From Candidatus Brocadiaceae bacterium (GTDB taxonomy: Bacteria > Planctomycetota > Brocadiia > SM23-32): DNA of 64,000 nucleotides. Below, piece by piece: positions 19,509 to 29,560 of the stretch. The notes under the pieces were generated by a model, which was not told the origin of the DNA, ran no database searches, and was given only the letters and a program-made list of their open reading frames with translations. A program made the translations under genes and the position numbers. Within the stretch, counting starts at the first letter, position 1; every line of letters starts with the position of its first letter. The stretch covers positions 47,838 to 111,837 of the forward strand of contig JAAYEJ010000061.1 of the NCBI GenBank assembly GCA_012728835.1, given 5' to 3'.

Positions 19509-20210
19509 ATGAGGGTATTCGGCCTGAGCGATCTGCATCTTTCGGCCGACGGCCGCAAGCCGATGGACGTGTTCGGGCCGCAGTGGAGCGACCATCGCGG
19601 GCGCATCGAGGAGAACTGGCGCCGGACGGTCGCCCCCGAGGACCTGGTGCTGTTGAGCGGGGACCTGAGCTGGGCCATGCGCCTGCCGGAGGCCCGGCCG
19701 GACCTGGACTTCATCGAATCGCTGCCCGGCGCCAAGTACTTCATCCGGGGCAACCACGACTACTGGATCTCCTCTCCGGGCCGCGTGCGGGCCGCCCTGG
19801 GGCCCACGACACACATGATCCGGTTCGACGCGGCCGTGCACGCAGGCGTGGGCCTGTGCGGCGTGCGAGGATGGCAGGCGCCCGGGCACCCGGACTACGA
19901 GCCGGAACGCGACGAGAGGCTCTGGCGGCGCGAGTTGACGCGCCTGGCGATGTCACTGGAAGCCCTTCAGGCCCTGGACTGGGCCGTGGCGGTGGCCATG
20001 GTCCACTATCCGCCGCTCGATGCGGCCTCGGAGACCGAGATGGTGCCGATGCTCCGCCGGGCCGGCGTGCGGCACTGCGTCTACGGGCATCTGCACGGGG
20101 ACGCCCTGCGCGATGCGTATGAAGGGGAGCGGGACGGGGTCGTCTTCCGCTGCACCAGCGCGGACCACGTCGGGTTCGGTCCGGTGCTCGTCTGCGAGGT
20201 CGCCGGCTGA
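19509..20210 (+). CDS. Calcineurin-like metallophosphoesterase
   Basis: 233 residues. All five metal-binding blocks are present: SDLHL, SGDLSW, RGNHDYW, VHYPP and YGHLHG, so it should be an active two-metal phosphoesterase; the substrate is unknown. ATG 19509 gives the typical MRVFGLSDLHLS start. An alternative GTG at 19488 overlaps the yajC stop (GTGA) and would allow translational coupling with seven extra residues. It fills the place where secD is often found. Confidence 0.88.
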   Translation: MRVFGLSDLHLSADGRKPMDVFGPQWSDHRGRIEENWRRTVAPEDLVLLSGDLSWAMRLPEARPDLDFIESLPGAKYFIRGNHDYWISSPGRVRAALGPTTHMIRFDAAVHAGVGLCGVRGWQAPGHPDYEPERDERLWRRELTRLAMSLEALQALDWAVAVAMVHYPPLDAASETEMVPMLRRAGVRHCVYGHLHGDALRDAYEGERDGVVFRCTSADHVGFGPVLVCEVAG

Positions 20211-20259
20211 GGCCGGGGCGCCTCCTCGGGGACAGGGCGACAGGATTCGGCGCGTTCAC

Positions 20260-20287
20260 TTGACTTCCGAGGCGGGGATGTTAGAAT
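20260..20287 (+). promoter_or_regulatory. Promoter for rpsJ and the S10 cluster
   Basis: TTGACT (20260-20265), 16-bp spacer, TAGAAT (20282-20287). The rpsJ GTG start lies about 61 bp downstream. Confidence 0.75.
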
Positions 20288-20348
20288 TGGCCTACTCGTC
20301 TGCGACCTCGAGAATACGTTCACAGAGTCTGCATTGCGGAGAACGACG

Positions 20349-20657
20349 GTGGCGGGAGAACGCATCAGGATCCGGATGGAAGCTTATGACCACCGCGTTC
20401 TGGACAGGTCGGCTCGTCAGATTGTGGAGACGGCCACCCGGACCGGGGCGCGCGTGAGCGGCCCCGTCCTTCTGCCGACGCACGTCGAGCGCTATACGGT
20501 TCTGCGGTCTCCGCACGTGGACAAGAAGTCGCGCGAACAGTTTGAGATCCGCACGCACAAGCGTCTGATTGACATCATGGAGCCGACAGTCCACACCGTC
20601 GATGCCCTCAACAACCTGAGGGTGCCGGCCGGCGTGGAGATCAAGATCAAGGTGTGA
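20349..20657 (+). CDS. rpsJ: Small ribosomal subunit protein S10
   Basis: 102 residues, normal length. [15 protein letters not shown] at the start and [25 protein letters not shown] are diagnostic. GTG 20349 is chosen because GGAGA at 20338-20342 is 6 nt upstream and the protein then begins MAGERIRI. S10 also acts as NusE in antitermination. Unusually, it is separated from rplC by 311 bp, and no tuf or fusA gene precedes it. Confidence 0.96.
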   Translation: MAGERIRIRMEAYDHRVLDRSARQIVETATRTGARVSGPVLLPTHVERYTVLRSPHVDKKSREQFEIRTHKRLIDIMEPTVHTVDALNNLRVPAGVEIKIKV

Positions 20658-20968
20658 TCGCCGGCCCCCGTGCCGGCCCGTTCCGTTGCGGACAGCGCGG
20701 CGGGGCGGGCAGGGGTTCGGGCGGGACCGGGCGGCCTGCGCCTCAGGCGTCCGGTGCCCGCCGGTGCGCGGGCTGCACTGCGGAACGGCCGGCGATGAAG
20801 CGGCCTTTCAGTCACATCCCACGGGGCGCATGTTCGAATGCGCCCTCGACCTCAGTGCTGCGGCACCCGAGGGGCCTGTGCGCTCCTGCTGTCGGCTACT
20901 GTGCCGTGCGTCGAGGGTTTGAGCGTGGGACGGTTGTGCATGTTGAGCATAGCGAGGTAGTTGCCGTC
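20658..20968 (+). other. Long rpsJ-rplC intergenic region with hairpins
   Basis: 311 bp without a supported gene inside a cluster where gaps are otherwise mostly short or negative. It holds a GCCGGC hairpin just after the rpsJ stop (20660-20665 with 20672-20677) and a perfect 8-bp stem GGGCGCAT/ATGCGCCC (20824-20831 with 20838-20845, loop GTTCGA). I see no convincing -35/-10 pair. It may be an attenuator or a ribosomal-protein-binding leader (inference). Confidence 0.5.
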
Positions 20969-21628
20969 ATGGTCAAGGCGCTCCTGGGCAAAAAGATCGG
21001 GATGACGCAGGTGTTCGACGAGGCGGGTGCCGTCGTGCCGGCGACCGTCCTGCAGGTGGGACCGTGCATGGTGACCCAGGTGAAGACGCCGCCCGCGGAC
21101 AGGGTGCCCGGCGTGCAGATCGGCTTCGATGAGGCCAGGCGCAAGCGGGTCACCAGGCCGCTGGCCGGCCACTTCGCCGCCGCCGGCGTGTCCCCGCAGC
21201 GCATCCTGCGCGACGTGCAGCCGGACGGCGACGAGATGCCCGCGCTGGGTCAGGAGCTTCGGGTGGACATCTTCGACGGTGTCTCCAAGGTCGACGTCGT
21301 CGGCCTCAGCAAGGGACGCGGCACCGCCGGCGTGGTCAAGCGGCACGGCTTTGGCGGCCAGCCGGAGACGCACGGCGGGCGCACCCGGCGGATTCCGGGC
21401 TCGATCGGGTCCGGCACCTGGCCCGGTCGCGTCTGGAAGGGCAAGAAGATGGCCGGGCACATGGGCGCCGCCCGGGTGACCGTGCGCAACCTGCGGGTGG
21501 TGCGCGTGGATCCGGAGCGCAACCTGCTGATCGTCAAGGGCGCCGTGCCCGGACACAACGGAGCGTGCGTGCTGGTTCGGAAGGCCGTCAGCCTGGAGCA
21601 GGAAGCCGCCCGGGCAGCGCAGGAATGA
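20969..21628 (+). CDS. rplC: Large ribosomal subunit protein L3
   Basis: 219 residues. Begins MVKALLGKKIGMTQVFDE and contains VVGLSKGRGTAGVVKRHGF, SIGSGTWPGRVWKGKKMAGH, all characteristic of L3. ATG 20969 has a GAGG 11 nt upstream. Its stop overlaps the start of rplD (ATGA). Confidence 0.97.
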   Translation: MVKALLGKKIGMTQVFDEAGAVVPATVLQVGPCMVTQVKTPPADRVPGVQIGFDEARRKRVTRPLAGHFAAAGVSPQRILRDVQPDGDEMPALGQELRVDIFDGVSKVDVVGLSKGRGTAGVVKRHGFGGQPETHGGRTRRIPGSIGSGTWPGRVWKGKKMAGHMGAARVTVRNLRVVRVDPERNLLIVKGAVPGHNGACVLVRKAVSLEQEAARAAQE

Positions 21629-22323
21629 CATTAGACGGATTCGAAGACGCCATGGACATACCGGTATACAACATAGCGGGCCAGGTCGTGGACCACGTGA
21701 GCGTGGACGCGGCCGCCCTGGGCGGCAAGCCCAACATGGCCCTGCTGCGCCAGGCGTTGCTGATGTATGAAGCGAACAAGCGCGTCGGCACAGCCTCGGT
21801 CAAGACCCGTTCCACCGTGAGCGGCAGCGGCAAGAAGCCCTGGCGCCAGAAGCACACCGGCCGGGCCCGCCACGGCAGCCGCTACAGCCCGATCTGGGTC
21901 GGCGGAGCCGTGGCCCACGGGCCGCAGCCCCGGGACTACCGCCAGCGCATGCCGCGCAACGCCCGGCGCCGGGCGCTCGCGAGCGCCTTCCTGGCCAAGG
22001 CGATCGACGGCGAGGTGCTGGCCGTCGACGCGCTGGAACTGCCCGAGGCCAGGACGAAGGCCATGGCGTCCGTGCTGAAGAACGTCGGTGCGACGCGCAC
22101 GTGCCTGATCGTGCTGGCCGAGCACGACGGCGACCTCTGGCGGTGCACGAGGAACATCCCCGGCGCGGCCATGTGCACGTGCAGGGAACTGAACGCCTAC
22201 GACATGGTCCGCCCGCAGCGGGTCGTCTTCACCCGGGAGGCGCTGGAGCAGTTCCTGAACAGCCAGGCCGACCGGGCCGCCGAGGCGGCCGCCGCGGCGG
22301 CGTCCGAACAGGCAGGGGTGTGA
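21625..22323 (+). CDS. rplD: Large ribosomal subunit protein L4
   Basis: 232 residues, slightly longer than usual because of an Ala-rich C-terminal tail. Core motifs: SGSGKKPWRQKHTGRARHGS and GPQPRDYRQRMPRNARRRAL. ATG 21625 overlaps the rplC stop by 4 nt; a second Met at 21652 (MDIPVYN) would match the usual L4 start but has no clear ribosome-binding site. In other bacteria L4 represses its own operon. Confidence 0.95.
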   Translation: MTLDGFEDAMDIPVYNIAGQVVDHVSVDAAALGGKPNMALLRQALLMYEANKRVGTASVKTRSTVSGSGKKPWRQKHTGRARHGSRYSPIWVGGAVAHGPQPRDYRQRMPRNARRRALASAFLAKAIDGEVLAVDALELPEARTKAMASVLKNVGATRTCLIVLAEHDGDLWRCTRNIPGAAMCTCRELNAYDMVRPQRVVFTREALEQFLNSQADRAAEAAAAAASEQAGV

Positions 22324-22325
22324 CG

Positions 22326-22610
22326 ATGAACAGCTACGACATCATCCGCAAGCCGCTGCACACCGAGAAGGGCGTCGACGACATGCGGGAGAACAGCACC
22401 TATCACTTTGAAGTGACGCCGGCCGCCACGAAGTCGCAGATTCGCCACGCCATCGAAGAGCTTTTCCCGGGCCGCAAGGTCGTCGACGTTCGCACGGTCA
22501 CGGTCAAGGGCAAGCGGCGGCGCGTGCGGATGACGGTCGGCACGACCAGCACGCGCAAGAAGGCGATCGTCCGGCTGCGGCCGGGCGACACGATCGACAT
22601 CGGGTACTAA
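22326..22610 (+). CDS. rplW: Large ribosomal subunit protein L23
   Basis: 94 residues. [18 protein letters not shown] and the [16 protein letters not shown] segment are typical. It sits by the exit tunnel and contacts SRP and trigger factor. ATG 22326 is 2 nt after the rplD stop. Confidence 0.96.
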   Translation: MNSYDIIRKPLHTEKGVDDMRENSTYHFEVTPAATKSQIRHAIEELFPGRKVVDVRTVTVKGKRRRVRMTVGTTSTRKKAIVRLRPGDTIDIGY

Positions 22611-22624
22611 CGGAGCGGACCGCA

Positions 22625-23452
22625 GTGGCCATCAAGCCCTACAAACCGACGACGCCCGGGCGGCGTGGGATGACGACGACGGACCTCTCGGAGATCACCC
22701 GGAGCAAGCCGGAGAAGTCGCTTCTGCGCCCCCTCCGCAAGACGGGCGGGCGCAACAACTACGGACGGACCACGGCCCGGTTCCGTGGGGGCGGCCACAA
22801 GCGCCGCTACCGCCTGATCGACTTCAAGCGGAACAAGGACGGCGTGCCGGCCACCGTCCTGGGCATCGAATACGACCCCAACCGGAGCGCCCGCATCGCC
22901 CTGCTGGAGTATGAGGACGGCGAGAAGCGGTACATCATCGCCCCGGACGGGCTGAAGGTGGGCAGCCGGCTGGAGAGCGGGCCGGACGCCGAGCCCCACG
23001 TCGGCAACTGCCTGCCGCTGGCGCGCGTGCCGCTGGGCCTGTACGTCCACAACGTGGAGCTGCAGCCCGGGCGCGGCGGCCAGATCGTCCGCAGCGCCGG
23101 CACGGCGGCGCAGGTGAGCGCGCGCGAGGGCGACTACGTGCACCTGATCCTGCCCAGCGGGGAGATCCGCATCGTGCTGGGGCGGTGCCGGTGCACGATC
23201 GGCCGGGCCAGCAACATCGAGCACCAGAACGTCAAGTGGGGCAAGGCCGGGCGCACCCGGTGGCGCGGCCGGCGCCCCCACGTGCGCGGCACCGCGCAGA
23301 ATCCCGTCAGCCACCCGATGGGCGGCGGCGAGGGGCGGCGCGGCGGCGGGCGGCATCCGTGCGGCCCCACCGGCGTGCTGTCCAAGGGCGGCCGTACCCG
23401 CAAGCACAAGAAGCACAGCGACCGGTTCATCGTGAGAAGGCGGAGGAAATAG
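22625..23452 (+). CDS. rplB: Large ribosomal subunit protein L2
   Basis: 275 residues with GTG start (22625) and the canonical [15 protein letters not shown] opening. The C-terminal peptidyl-transferase-proximal segment ([13 protein letters not shown]) is intact. Full length for the family. Confidence 0.97.
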   Translation: MAIKPYKPTTPGRRGMTTTDLSEITRSKPEKSLLRPLRKTGGRNNYGRTTARFRGGGHKRRYRLIDFKRNKDGVPATVLGIEYDPNRSARIALLEYEDGEKRYIIAPDGLKVGSRLESGPDAEPHVGNCLPLARVPLGLYVHNVELQPGRGGQIVRSAGTAAQVSAREGDYVHLILPSGEIRIVLGRCRCTIGRASNIEHQNVKWGKAGRTRWRGRRPHVRGTAQNPVSHPMGGGEGRRGGGRHPCGPTGVLSKGGRTRKHKKHSDRFIVRRRRK

Positions 23453-23458
23453 CGCAGC

Positions 23459-23725
23459 GTGAGCAGATCGCTCAAAAAAGGTCCCTACGTGGACGAGAAG
23501 GTCCTGCGGAAGGTGATGAAGCAGAAGGAGCAGGGCGGGCGCGACCCGATCAAGACCTGGGCGCGCTCGTGCACCGTGATCCCGGATTTCGTCGGGCATG
23601 CGTTCCTGGTGCACAACGGCCGTTCGTTCGAACGGATATTCATCACGGAGGACATGGTGGGGCACAAGCTGGGCGAATTCGCCCCCACCAGGACCTTCCG
23701 GGGCCACGGCGGGCGCAAGAAGTAG
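23459..23725 (+). CDS. rpsS: Small ribosomal subunit protein S19
   Basis: 88 residues with GTG start at 23459, preceded by GGAGG in the end of rpl[14 protein letters not shown] and [16 protein letters not shown] are diagnostic. Confidence 0.97.
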   Translation: MSRSLKKGPYVDEKVLRKVMKQKEQGGRDPIKTWARSCTVIPDFVGHAFLVHNGRSFERIFITEDMVGHKLGEFAPTRTFRGHGGRKK

Positions 23726-23785
23726 CGTCCGGACCCTGTGCGCGCGGCCCGACGCGTCGCGTGCCATGCCAGGTGAGAGTGTGCA

Positions 23786-24142
23786 ATGCAGTTTGTTGCG
23801 AGACATAGAAACGCGCCGATCTCGGACCGCAAGACGCGCCTGGTGGTCGACCTGATCCGCGGCAAGCACGTCAACGACGCGCTCAGCGTGCTGCGGGCGA
23901 CGCCCAAGCGGGCCTCCTACTTCGTCGACAAGGTCCTGCGCTCGGCGATGGCGAACGCCGACCAGAGCCTCGAGGCGGACATGGACAACCTGCGGGTGGA
24001 GAGGGCCTGGGTCGACGGCGGGCCGGTGCGCAAGAAGTGGCACCCGCGGGCCCGCGGCGGGGTCGGCATGGTACGCAATCGTTCCTGCCACATCCACATC
24101 GTACTGGACGACGGACAACACGGGAGGCCCCATGGGGCATAA
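23786..24142 (+). CDS. rplV: Large ribosomal subunit protein L22
   Basis: 118 residues. Contains [16 protein letters not shown] and the C-terminal beta-hairpin region ([11 protein letters not shown]) that lines the exit tunnel and influences macrolide binding. Overlaps rpsC by 11 nt. Confidence 0.96.
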   Translation: MQFVARHRNAPISDRKTRLVVDLIRGKHVNDALSVLRATPKRASYFVDKVLRSAMANADQSLEADMDNLRVERAWVDGGPVRKKWHPRARGGVGMVRNRSCHIHIVLDDGQHGRPHGA

Positions 24143-24812
24143 AGTCCGACCAACGAGCCTGCGACTGGGGATCACCGAGGAGTGGCGGTCCCAGTGGTTC
24201 GCGAACAAGAAGCAGTTCGGAGAGTATCTGGTCGAGGACCAGAGGATCCGCACGCACGTCAAGCGGCACTACCTCTTCGCCGGCGTCGCGCGCATCGACA
24301 TCCGGCGCACGCGCGGCACCGTGCACGTCACAGTGCACTGCGCGCGCCCCGGCCTGATGATCGGCCGGCGGGGCGTTGAGATCGAGCGGCTCAAGGCCGG
24401 GCTCGAGGACGTGACCGAGGGCACCGTGGAGGTGGCCGTCGAAGAGGTGGGCGAGCCGCTGCTGAGCGCCCAGTTGGTCGCCGAAGACGTGGCGCAGCAG
24501 ATCGAACGCCGCGCCTCGTTCCGCCGGGCCATCCGGCGCGCGGCGGAGATGGTCATGACCGCCGGGGCGCTGGGGGTCAAGATCCAGCTCTCCGGGCGTC
24601 TGGGCGGGAGCGAGATGGCCCGGTCCGAGAAGGTGCTCGAGGGCCGTTTCCCGCTGCAGACACTGCGCGCGCAGATCGACTACGGCTTCACCGAAGCGAA
24701 GACCAAGTACGGGAACATCGGCGTGAAGGCGTGGGTGAACCGCGGGCTGCTGCCCCCGGGCACGCGCATCAGCGATACGGAGGAGCGGCGCAATGGCGTT
24801 AATGCCCAGTAG
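24132..24812 (+). CDS. rpsC: Small ribosomal subunit protein S3
   Basis: 226 residues. [14 protein letters not shown] start, KH domain with [13 protein letters not shown], and C-terminal [20 protein letters not shown]. Overlaps rplV at its start and rplP by 20 nt at its end, so the trio is translationally linked. Confidence 0.97.
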   Translation: MGHKVRPTSLRLGITEEWRSQWFANKKQFGEYLVEDQRIRTHVKRHYLFAGVARIDIRRTRGTVHVTVHCARPGLMIGRRGVEIERLKAGLEDVTEGTVEVAVEEVGEPLLSAQLVAEDVAQQIERRASFRRAIRRAAEMVMTAGALGVKIQLSGRLGGSEMARSEKVLEGRFPLQTLRAQIDYGFTEAKTKYGNIGVKAWVNRGLLPPGTRISDTEERRNGVNAQ

Positions 24813-25212
24813 AGTCAAGCACCGCAAGTTCCAGCGCGGGAAGCTCCGAGGCAAAGCCACGCGCGGCAACCGGGTGGTGTTCGGCGAGTTCGGCCTGCAG
24901 GCGCTCCAGTGCGGGCGCATCACGGCCGAGCAGATCGAGGCCGGGCGCCTGGCCGTGACGCACTTCCTGCGCCACGAGGGCAAGCTGACGATCCGCATCT
25001 TCCCGCACAGGAACATGACGGCCCGGCCGGCCGAGACGCGCATGGGCAAGGGCAAGGGCGAACCGGCGCACTGGATCGCCGACGTCAAGCCCGGCACGAT
25101 CCTCTTCGAGATCAGCGGCGTGCCCGAGGACCTTGCCGTGGCGGCCTTCTCGCGCGTTGCCCACAAGATGCCGATTCGGACCCGGCTGGCGCATCGGAGG
25201 GTGCACGTATGA
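24793..25212 (+). CDS. rplP: Large ribosomal subunit protein L16
   Basis: 139 residues. [20 protein letters not shown] and [19 protein letters not shown] are diagnostic. Binds near the A-site tRNA elbow. The first 20 nt lie within the end of rpsC; the stop overlaps rpmC by 4 nt. Confidence 0.97.
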   Translation: MALMPSRVKHRKFQRGKLRGKATRGNRVVFGEFGLQALQCGRITAEQIEAGRLAVTHFLRHEGKLTIRIFPHRNMTARPAETRMGKGKGEPAHWIADVKPGTILFEISGVPEDLAVAAFSRVAHKMPIRTRLAHRRVHV

Positions 25213-25442
25213 AGGCGAAGGAACTGAGGGGACGCGACACGCAGGAGCTGCGTCGCGAACTGGAGCAGCTGCAGCGGGAGCTGTTCGACATCCGTTTCCA
25301 GTGGCAGGCCGAAGAGCGGCCGGACCGCAGCCGCCGGCGGAACCTGCGGCGGGACGTCGCCCGCTACAAGACCGTCCTGCGCGAGATGGAAGGCGCCCTG
25401 GACGAGACCCGGCAAGCCGGTGCGAGGACCGACCATGAGTGA
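25209..25442 (+). CDS. rpmC: Large ribosomal subunit protein L29
   Basis: 77 residues, two-helix protein. [20 protein letters not shown] and the RRNLRRDVARYKTVLRE segment fit L29. The ATG overlaps the rplP stop (ATGA); an 8-nt overlap joins it to rpsQ. Confidence 0.93.
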   Translation: MKAKELRGRDTQELRRELEQLQRELFDIRFQWQAEERPDRSRRRNLRRDVARYKTVLREMEGALDETRQAGARTDHE

Positions 25443-25761
25443 ACAGGCCAGGGGATATCGGAAGCGCCTCCAGGGCGTCGTCAAGAGCGACAAGATGGAC
25501 AAGACCGTCACGGTCACCGTGGAGCGGCTGGTCAAGCACCCCCGCTTCAAGAAGTACGTGCGGCGCAAGAACACCTTCATGGCCCATGACCCCCAGCAGA
25601 CGGCCCGCGAGGGCGACGTGGTCGAGATCGAGAGCACCCGGCCCCTGTCGCGTCACAAGCGGTGGCGCCTCGTGCGCGTTCTGGGGCGCGGCCTGGCCTC
25701 GCGCGCCGGCATCCGGCCGAGCGAGGAAGCCCAGAAGACAGATACCGACCTGACGGCATAG
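25435..25761 (+). CDS. rpsQ: Small ribosomal subunit protein S17
   Basis: 108 residues. OB-fold core with RLQGVVKSDKMDKTVTV and the ESTRPLSRHKRWRLV segment; about 20 extra C-terminal residues compared with short S17. ATG 25435 lies within the end of rpmC. Confidence 0.96.
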   Translation: MSEQARGYRKRLQGVVKSDKMDKTVTVTVERLVKHPRFKKYVRRKNTFMAHDPQQTAREGDVVEIESTRPLSRHKRWRLVRVLGRGLASRAGIRPSEEAQKTDTDLTA

Positions 25762-25787
25762 GACCGGCGCAGCGGAGAAGGCGTCCG

Positions 25788-26156
25788 ATGATCAGCGAGC
25801 AGACAGTCCTGAACGTGGCCGACAACACCGGCGCCCGCGCCGTGCGGTGCTTCAAGGTGCTCGGCGGCAGCCGGCACACATACGCGAGTGTGGGTGACGT
25901 GGTCGTCGGGAGCGTCATCAAGGTGATCCCCGGCAGCGACGTCAAGCGCGGCGAGGTCGTCCGCGGCGTCATCGTGCGCACCAAGGCACCGGTACGGCGC
26001 GAGGATGGGAGCTACGTTCGCTTCGACAGCAACGCGATCGTGCTCCTGCAGCCCGACGGCAACCCCCGCGGCACCCGCATCTTCGGTGCCATACCGCGCG
26101 AACTGCGTTACCGGAACTACATGCGCATCATCAGTCTGGCAGCCGAGGTGGTGTGA
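25788..26156 (+). CDS. rplN: Large ribosomal subunit protein L14
   Basis: 122 residues. QTVLNVADNTGARAVRCFKVLGG and the RRYNN-equivalent IPRELRYRNYMRI identify L14. Confidence 0.97.
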   Translation: MISEQTVLNVADNTGARAVRCFKVLGGSRHTYASVGDVVVGSVIKVIPGSDVKRGEVVRGVIVRTKAPVRREDGSYVRFDSNAIVLLQPDGNPRGTRIFGAIPRELRYRNYMRIISLAAEVV

Positions 26157-26164
26157 GGACGAAC

Positions 26165-26521
26165 ATGGCAGGCATTCAGAACAAGCTGCACGTCCGGCGA
26201 GGCGATACGGTGGAGATCATCACCGGCAGCGGACGCGGCATGCGCGGACGCGTCCTGCGCACGCTGCCCGCCGAAGGCAAGGTGGTCGTCGAAGGCGCGA
26301 ACATGGTCTGGAAGCACCTGCGGCGCAGCCAGGACCGCCCGCGCGGAGGCCGCATCCAGGTCGAGGCCCCGGTGCACGCCTCGAACGTCGCGCTGGTGTG
26401 CCCGCACCGGGAGTGCGTCCGGTTCGACCGCCCCGTGCGCACGCGGACGCTGGTCAAGGAAGACGGCAAGAAGGTGCGTCTGTGCTCCAAGTGTGGCACC
26501 GAGCTGCCCAAACTCGAATAG
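26165..26521 (+). CDS. rplX: Large ribosomal subunit protein L24
   Basis: 118 residues. KOW domain (VRRGDTVEIITGSGRGMRGRV) and a C-terminal zinc-ribbon-like part, in which the second pair is CSKC but the first is stretched to CPHREC (four residues between Cys). ATG 26165 follows TGAGGA with 5-nt spacing; the upstream GTG 26153 is less likely. Confidence 0.95.
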   Translation: MAGIQNKLHVRRGDTVEIITGSGRGMRGRVLRTLPAEGKVVVEGANMVWKHLRRSQDRPRGGRIQVEAPVHASNVALVCPHRECVRFDRPVRTRTLVKEDGKKVRLCSKCGTELPKLE

Positions 26522-26565
26522 CGAAACCCCCGCGCCCGGCGCGGTGGCCACGGTGAAGGGCCGAT

Positions 26566-27144
26566 ATGAGCGACACAGCCCCAACGACGCAAGCCGCACC
26601 CTACGTCCCGCGGTTGAAGGACTACTACGCCCGGCAGGTGGTGCCCCAACTGATGGAGCGCTACGGCCTGAAGAACCCCCTGGCGGCGCCCCGCCTGGTG
26701 AAGATCGTCCTCAACATGGGCATCGGGGAAGCCGTCGCGGACCAGAACGCCATGGCCGACGCCCTGCTCACGCTGCGGACCATCACCGGCCAGCAGCCGG
26801 TCGTCACGAAGGCCCGGCGCAGCGAGGCGGGCTTCCGTGTGCGGCGCGGCGTGCCGCTGGGCTGCAAGGTCACCCTGCGGGGCGGGCGGATGTATGAGTT
26901 CCTGGACCGGCTGATCAGCATCGCGCTTCCGCGCGTGCGCGACTTCCGGGGCCTGTCGGTGGACTCCTTCGACGGGTCGGGCAACTACAGCCTGGGGCTG
27001 CGCGAGTGCGTGGTCTTCCCGGAGCTGGACCTGGACAAGCTGAAGAACCTGTACGGACTGGACATCACGATCGTGACGACGGCGCGGACGGATCAGGAGG
27101 CGCTGGAACTTCTCAGCCTCTTCGGCATGCCTTTCCGGCGTTGA
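26566..27144 (+). CDS. rplE: Large ribosomal subunit protein L5
   Basis: 192 residues. [41 protein letters not shown] and the FPELDLDKL segment match L5, which binds 5S rRNA. A short N-terminal extension (about 12 residues) precedes the core. Confidence 0.97.
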   Translation: MSDTAPTTQAAPYVPRLKDYYARQVVPQLMERYGLKNPLAAPRLVKIVLNMGIGEAVADQNAMADALLTLRTITGQQPVVTKARRSEAGFRVRRGVPLGCKVTLRGGRMYEFLDRLISIALPRVRDFRGLSVDSFDGSGNYSLGLRECVVFPELDLDKLKNLYGLDITIVTTARTDQEALELLSLFGMPFRR

Positions 27145-27199
27145 AGCCGGGGCCAGGGCCGCAGAGGCGTTCACTGAATCCTGCGACGCAGGCGGATAC

Positions 27200-27385
27200 A
27201 TGGCTCAGAAAGCTTGGATTGTAAGGTCGTTGCGGCCGCCCAAGTTCACGTCGCGGCAGCGCAACCGGTGCAAGCTGTGCGGGCGACCGCGCGGCTACCT
27301 GCGCAAGTTCCGCATCTGCCGCATCTGCTTCCGTACACTGGCGAGCAAAGGCGAGATACCCGGCGTCTCCAAAGCAAGCTGGTAG
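27200..27385 (+). CDS. rpsN: Small ribosomal subunit protein S14, zinc-binding type
   Basis: 61 residues. The short (type Z) form with two CxxC pairs ([10 protein letters not shown] and CRICF) and the [11 protein letters not shown] terminus. The zinc site indicates the C+ version of S14. Confidence 0.97.
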   Translation: MAQKAWIVRSLRPPKFTSRQRNRCKLCGRPRGYLRKFRICRICFRTLASKGEIPGVSKASW

Positions 27386-27442
27386 GCCCGACGGCCTGCC
27401 ACAAGACGCCTGAACGCAACGAGCGGATACGAGGCCAAAGAC

Positions 27443-27838
27443 ATGATGACCGACCCCATCGCCGACATGCTCACGCGCGTGCGCAACGCGCTGGCAGTGG
27501 AGCGCGAGACGGTGGAGATGCCCGCCTCCGTCGAAAAGGAGAGCGTGGCCCGTGTTCTGAAGGACGAAGGCTACATCGACGACTTCCAGGTCGTCGGCGA
27601 GCTTCCTCACAGAATGCTGAAGATCTACCTCAAATACGGCCCGCTCGGCGAACAGGTCATACACGAGCTGAAGAGGGTCTCCCGGCCCGGACGCCGCGTC
27701 TACCGCGGCGTCGGCGAACTCGGACACGTCCACAACGGGCTCGGGATCTGGGTCGTGTCGACCAACAAGGGCATTATCAGCGACCGGCAGTGCCGGATCC
27801 GGAAGGTCGGGGGCGAGGTGCTCTGCTCCGTCTTCTGA
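27443..27838 (+). CDS. rpsH: Small ribosomal subunit protein S8
   Basis: 131 residues. DPIADMLTRVRNA start and the C-terminal VSTNKGIISDRQCR...GGEVLCSVF are diagnostic. Starts at ATG 27443 or the adjacent ATG 27446. S8 commonly represses the spc operon by binding its mRNA. Confidence 0.96.
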   Translation: MMTDPIADMLTRVRNALAVERETVEMPASVEKESVARVLKDEGYIDDFQVVGELPHRMLKIYLKYGPLGEQVIHELKRVSRPGRRVYRGVGELGHVHNGLGIWVVSTNKGIISDRQCRIRKVGGEVLCSVF

Positions 27839-27872
27839 GCCGCCGCAGATCGGTCGCTGTGAGGAACTGACA

Positions 27873-28448
27873 ATGTCGCGCACGGGAAACAAAGAGATCG
27901 AGGTGCCCCGGGGCGTCCAGGTCACGGTGGACGGCCCCCGCGTGTCCGTCAAGGGACCGCTCGGAGAACTCAGCCATGAGTTGCCGGACCGGCTGGAGCT
28001 GGACTACCGGCCCGAGACGGGCAGGCTCGTGGTGCGCCGCCGCGACGAATCGCGGCAGGCCCGCGCCCTGCACGGCCTGCACCGGTCCCTGCTGGCCAAC
28101 ATGGTGGAGGGCGTCGCCAGGGGCTTCTCCTGCGTTCTCGAAATCCATGGGACCGGCTACAACGTGAACGTGCGCGGGGGATCGCTCGTGCTGCAGATCG
28201 GCTTCTGCCACGAAGTCGTGTTCGACCTGCCGTCCGGCATCACGGTCGAGGTGGAACAGAGCGCGGCACAGGCCGGCCGGCCCGCGCGGTTCGCGGTCAA
28301 GGGCCCCGACAAGCACGCGGTCAAGCAGTTCGCAGCCACCGTGCGTGCGGTCCGCCCGCCGGAGCCGTACAAGGGCAAGGGCATTCGCTACGACGGGGAA
28401 TACGTGCGGCGCAAGGAAGGCAAAGCCTTTGCCGGCCTGGACCGCTGA
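27873..28448 (+). CDS. rplF: Large ribosomal subunit protein L6
   Basis: 191 residues, slightly long. Two L6 repeats with [15 protein letters not shown] and the signature [22 protein letters not shown] near the C-terminus. Confidence 0.97.
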   Translation: MSRTGNKEIEVPRGVQVTVDGPRVSVKGPLGELSHELPDRLELDYRPETGRLVVRRRDESRQARALHGLHRSLLANMVEGVARGFSCVLEIHGTGYNVNVRGGSLVLQIGFCHEVVFDLPSGITVEVEQSAAQAGRPARFAVKGPDKHAVKQFAATVRAVRPPEPYKGKGIRYDGEYVRRKEGKAFAGLDR

Positions 28449-28497
28449 GGAACCTGGATGGAGCGCAGGCTCCGTCCCCTTTGGGCTCGCACCGAAC

Positions 28498-28881
28498 ATG
28501 AACAACAGCAAACGCAGGGACACTCTCAGGCGGAGCCGGCACCGGCGCGTTCGCCGCAGGATGCAGGGCACGGCCGAGCGGCCGCGGCTGTGCGTCTTTC
28601 GCAGCAACAAGCACATCTACGCGCAGGTCACCGACGACTGGCGGCAGCATACGCTGCTCTGCTGCTCTTCGCTGAGCTCCGAGCTGAAGGGCCAGTTGAA
28701 GCATGGCGGTTCGATCGAAAGCGCCGTCAAGGTGGGCGAACTGCTCGGGCGCAAGTGCCTGGAGGCGGGGATCACCGCCCTGGTGTTCGATCGCGGAGGG
28801 TATCGCTATCACGGCCGCGTGAAGGCACTGGCCGAAGCCGCCCGTGCCCAGTTCACGCAGGCGGGAGCCCCCGGTTTCTGA
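28498..28881 (+). CDS. rplR: Large ribosomal subunit protein L18
   Basis: 127 residues. [29 protein letters not shown] and the C-terminal [20 protein letters not shown] identify L18, a 5S rRNA binder. The ATG at 28498 has only a weak ribosome-binding site. Confidence 0.95.
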   Translation: MNNSKRRDTLRRSRHRRVRRRMQGTAERPRLCVFRSNKHIYAQVTDDWRQHTLLCCSSLSSELKGQLKHGGSIESAVKVGELLGRKCLEAGITALVFDRGGYRYHGRVKALAEAARAQFTQAGAPGF

Positions 28882-28921
28882 CAGCCCCGGGCAGGGGGCC
28901 CGGTTTTCCCCCGGAGGTCAC

Positions 28922-29560
28922 ATGGCACGCAGGGACGACGAGAGCGGCCTGATCGAAGAAGTCATCGGCATCTACTACCACACCAAGGTCACCAAGGGCG
29001 GCCGGAACGTGAGCATGGCCGCGCTTGTGGCCCTCGGAGACGGCAAGGGCAAGATCGGTCTCGGCTACCAGAAGGCCCGAGGCGTGCCGACCGCAATCGA
29101 GAAGGCCAGCAAGGAAGCACGCAAGAACATGAGGAAGGTCCACCTCGTGGGCGATACGGTCGCCCATGAGGTCTGGGGCCGGCACTGCACGTCGCGCGTG
29201 CTGCTCCGGCCGGCAACCCCCGGCACGGGCGTCAAGGCCGGCGGCACCGTGCGCTCCGTGATGAACGCCGCCGGGGTGCGCAACGTCCTGAGCAAGGTCT
29301 ACGGCGGCACCAACCCGATCAACGTGGCCAAGGCCACGATGGACGCGCTGGTCAACCTGCTGTCCCGCCAGACGGTCGCCGATCTGCGCGGGACGGACGT
29401 GCGGCTGTTCCACCCCCAGGCGGACTGGAAGACGGGGGCGCCGGTCGTGACCGATGCGCCCGTTGCAGCGCCCGCCGAAGCACCGGACGCTCCCGGAGCC
29501 GAGGCGGCCGCCTCAGCCGAGGCGGCCACCGTGGCCGAAGAACCGGCCACCGACCAGTAG
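28922..29560 (+). CDS. rpsE: Small ribosomal subunit protein S5
   Basis: 212 residues. Core S5 domains (VTKGGRNVSMAALV, GDGKGKIGLGYQKA, TKVYGGTNPINVAKAT-like segment) end near residue 165 and are followed by a low-complexity Ala/Pro/Glu tail of about 45 residues. GGAGG precedes ATG 28922. No rpmD (L30) gene follows. Confidence 0.96.
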   Translation: MARRDDESGLIEEVIGIYYHTKVTKGGRNVSMAALVALGDGKGKIGLGYQKARGVPTAIEKASKEARKNMRKVHLVGDTVAHEVWGRHCTSRVLLRPATPGTGVKAGGTVRSVMNAAGVRNVLSKVYGGTNPINVAKATMDALVNLLSRQTVADLRGTDVRLFHPQADWKTGAPVVTDAPVAAPAEAPDAPGAEAAASAEAATVAEEPATDQ

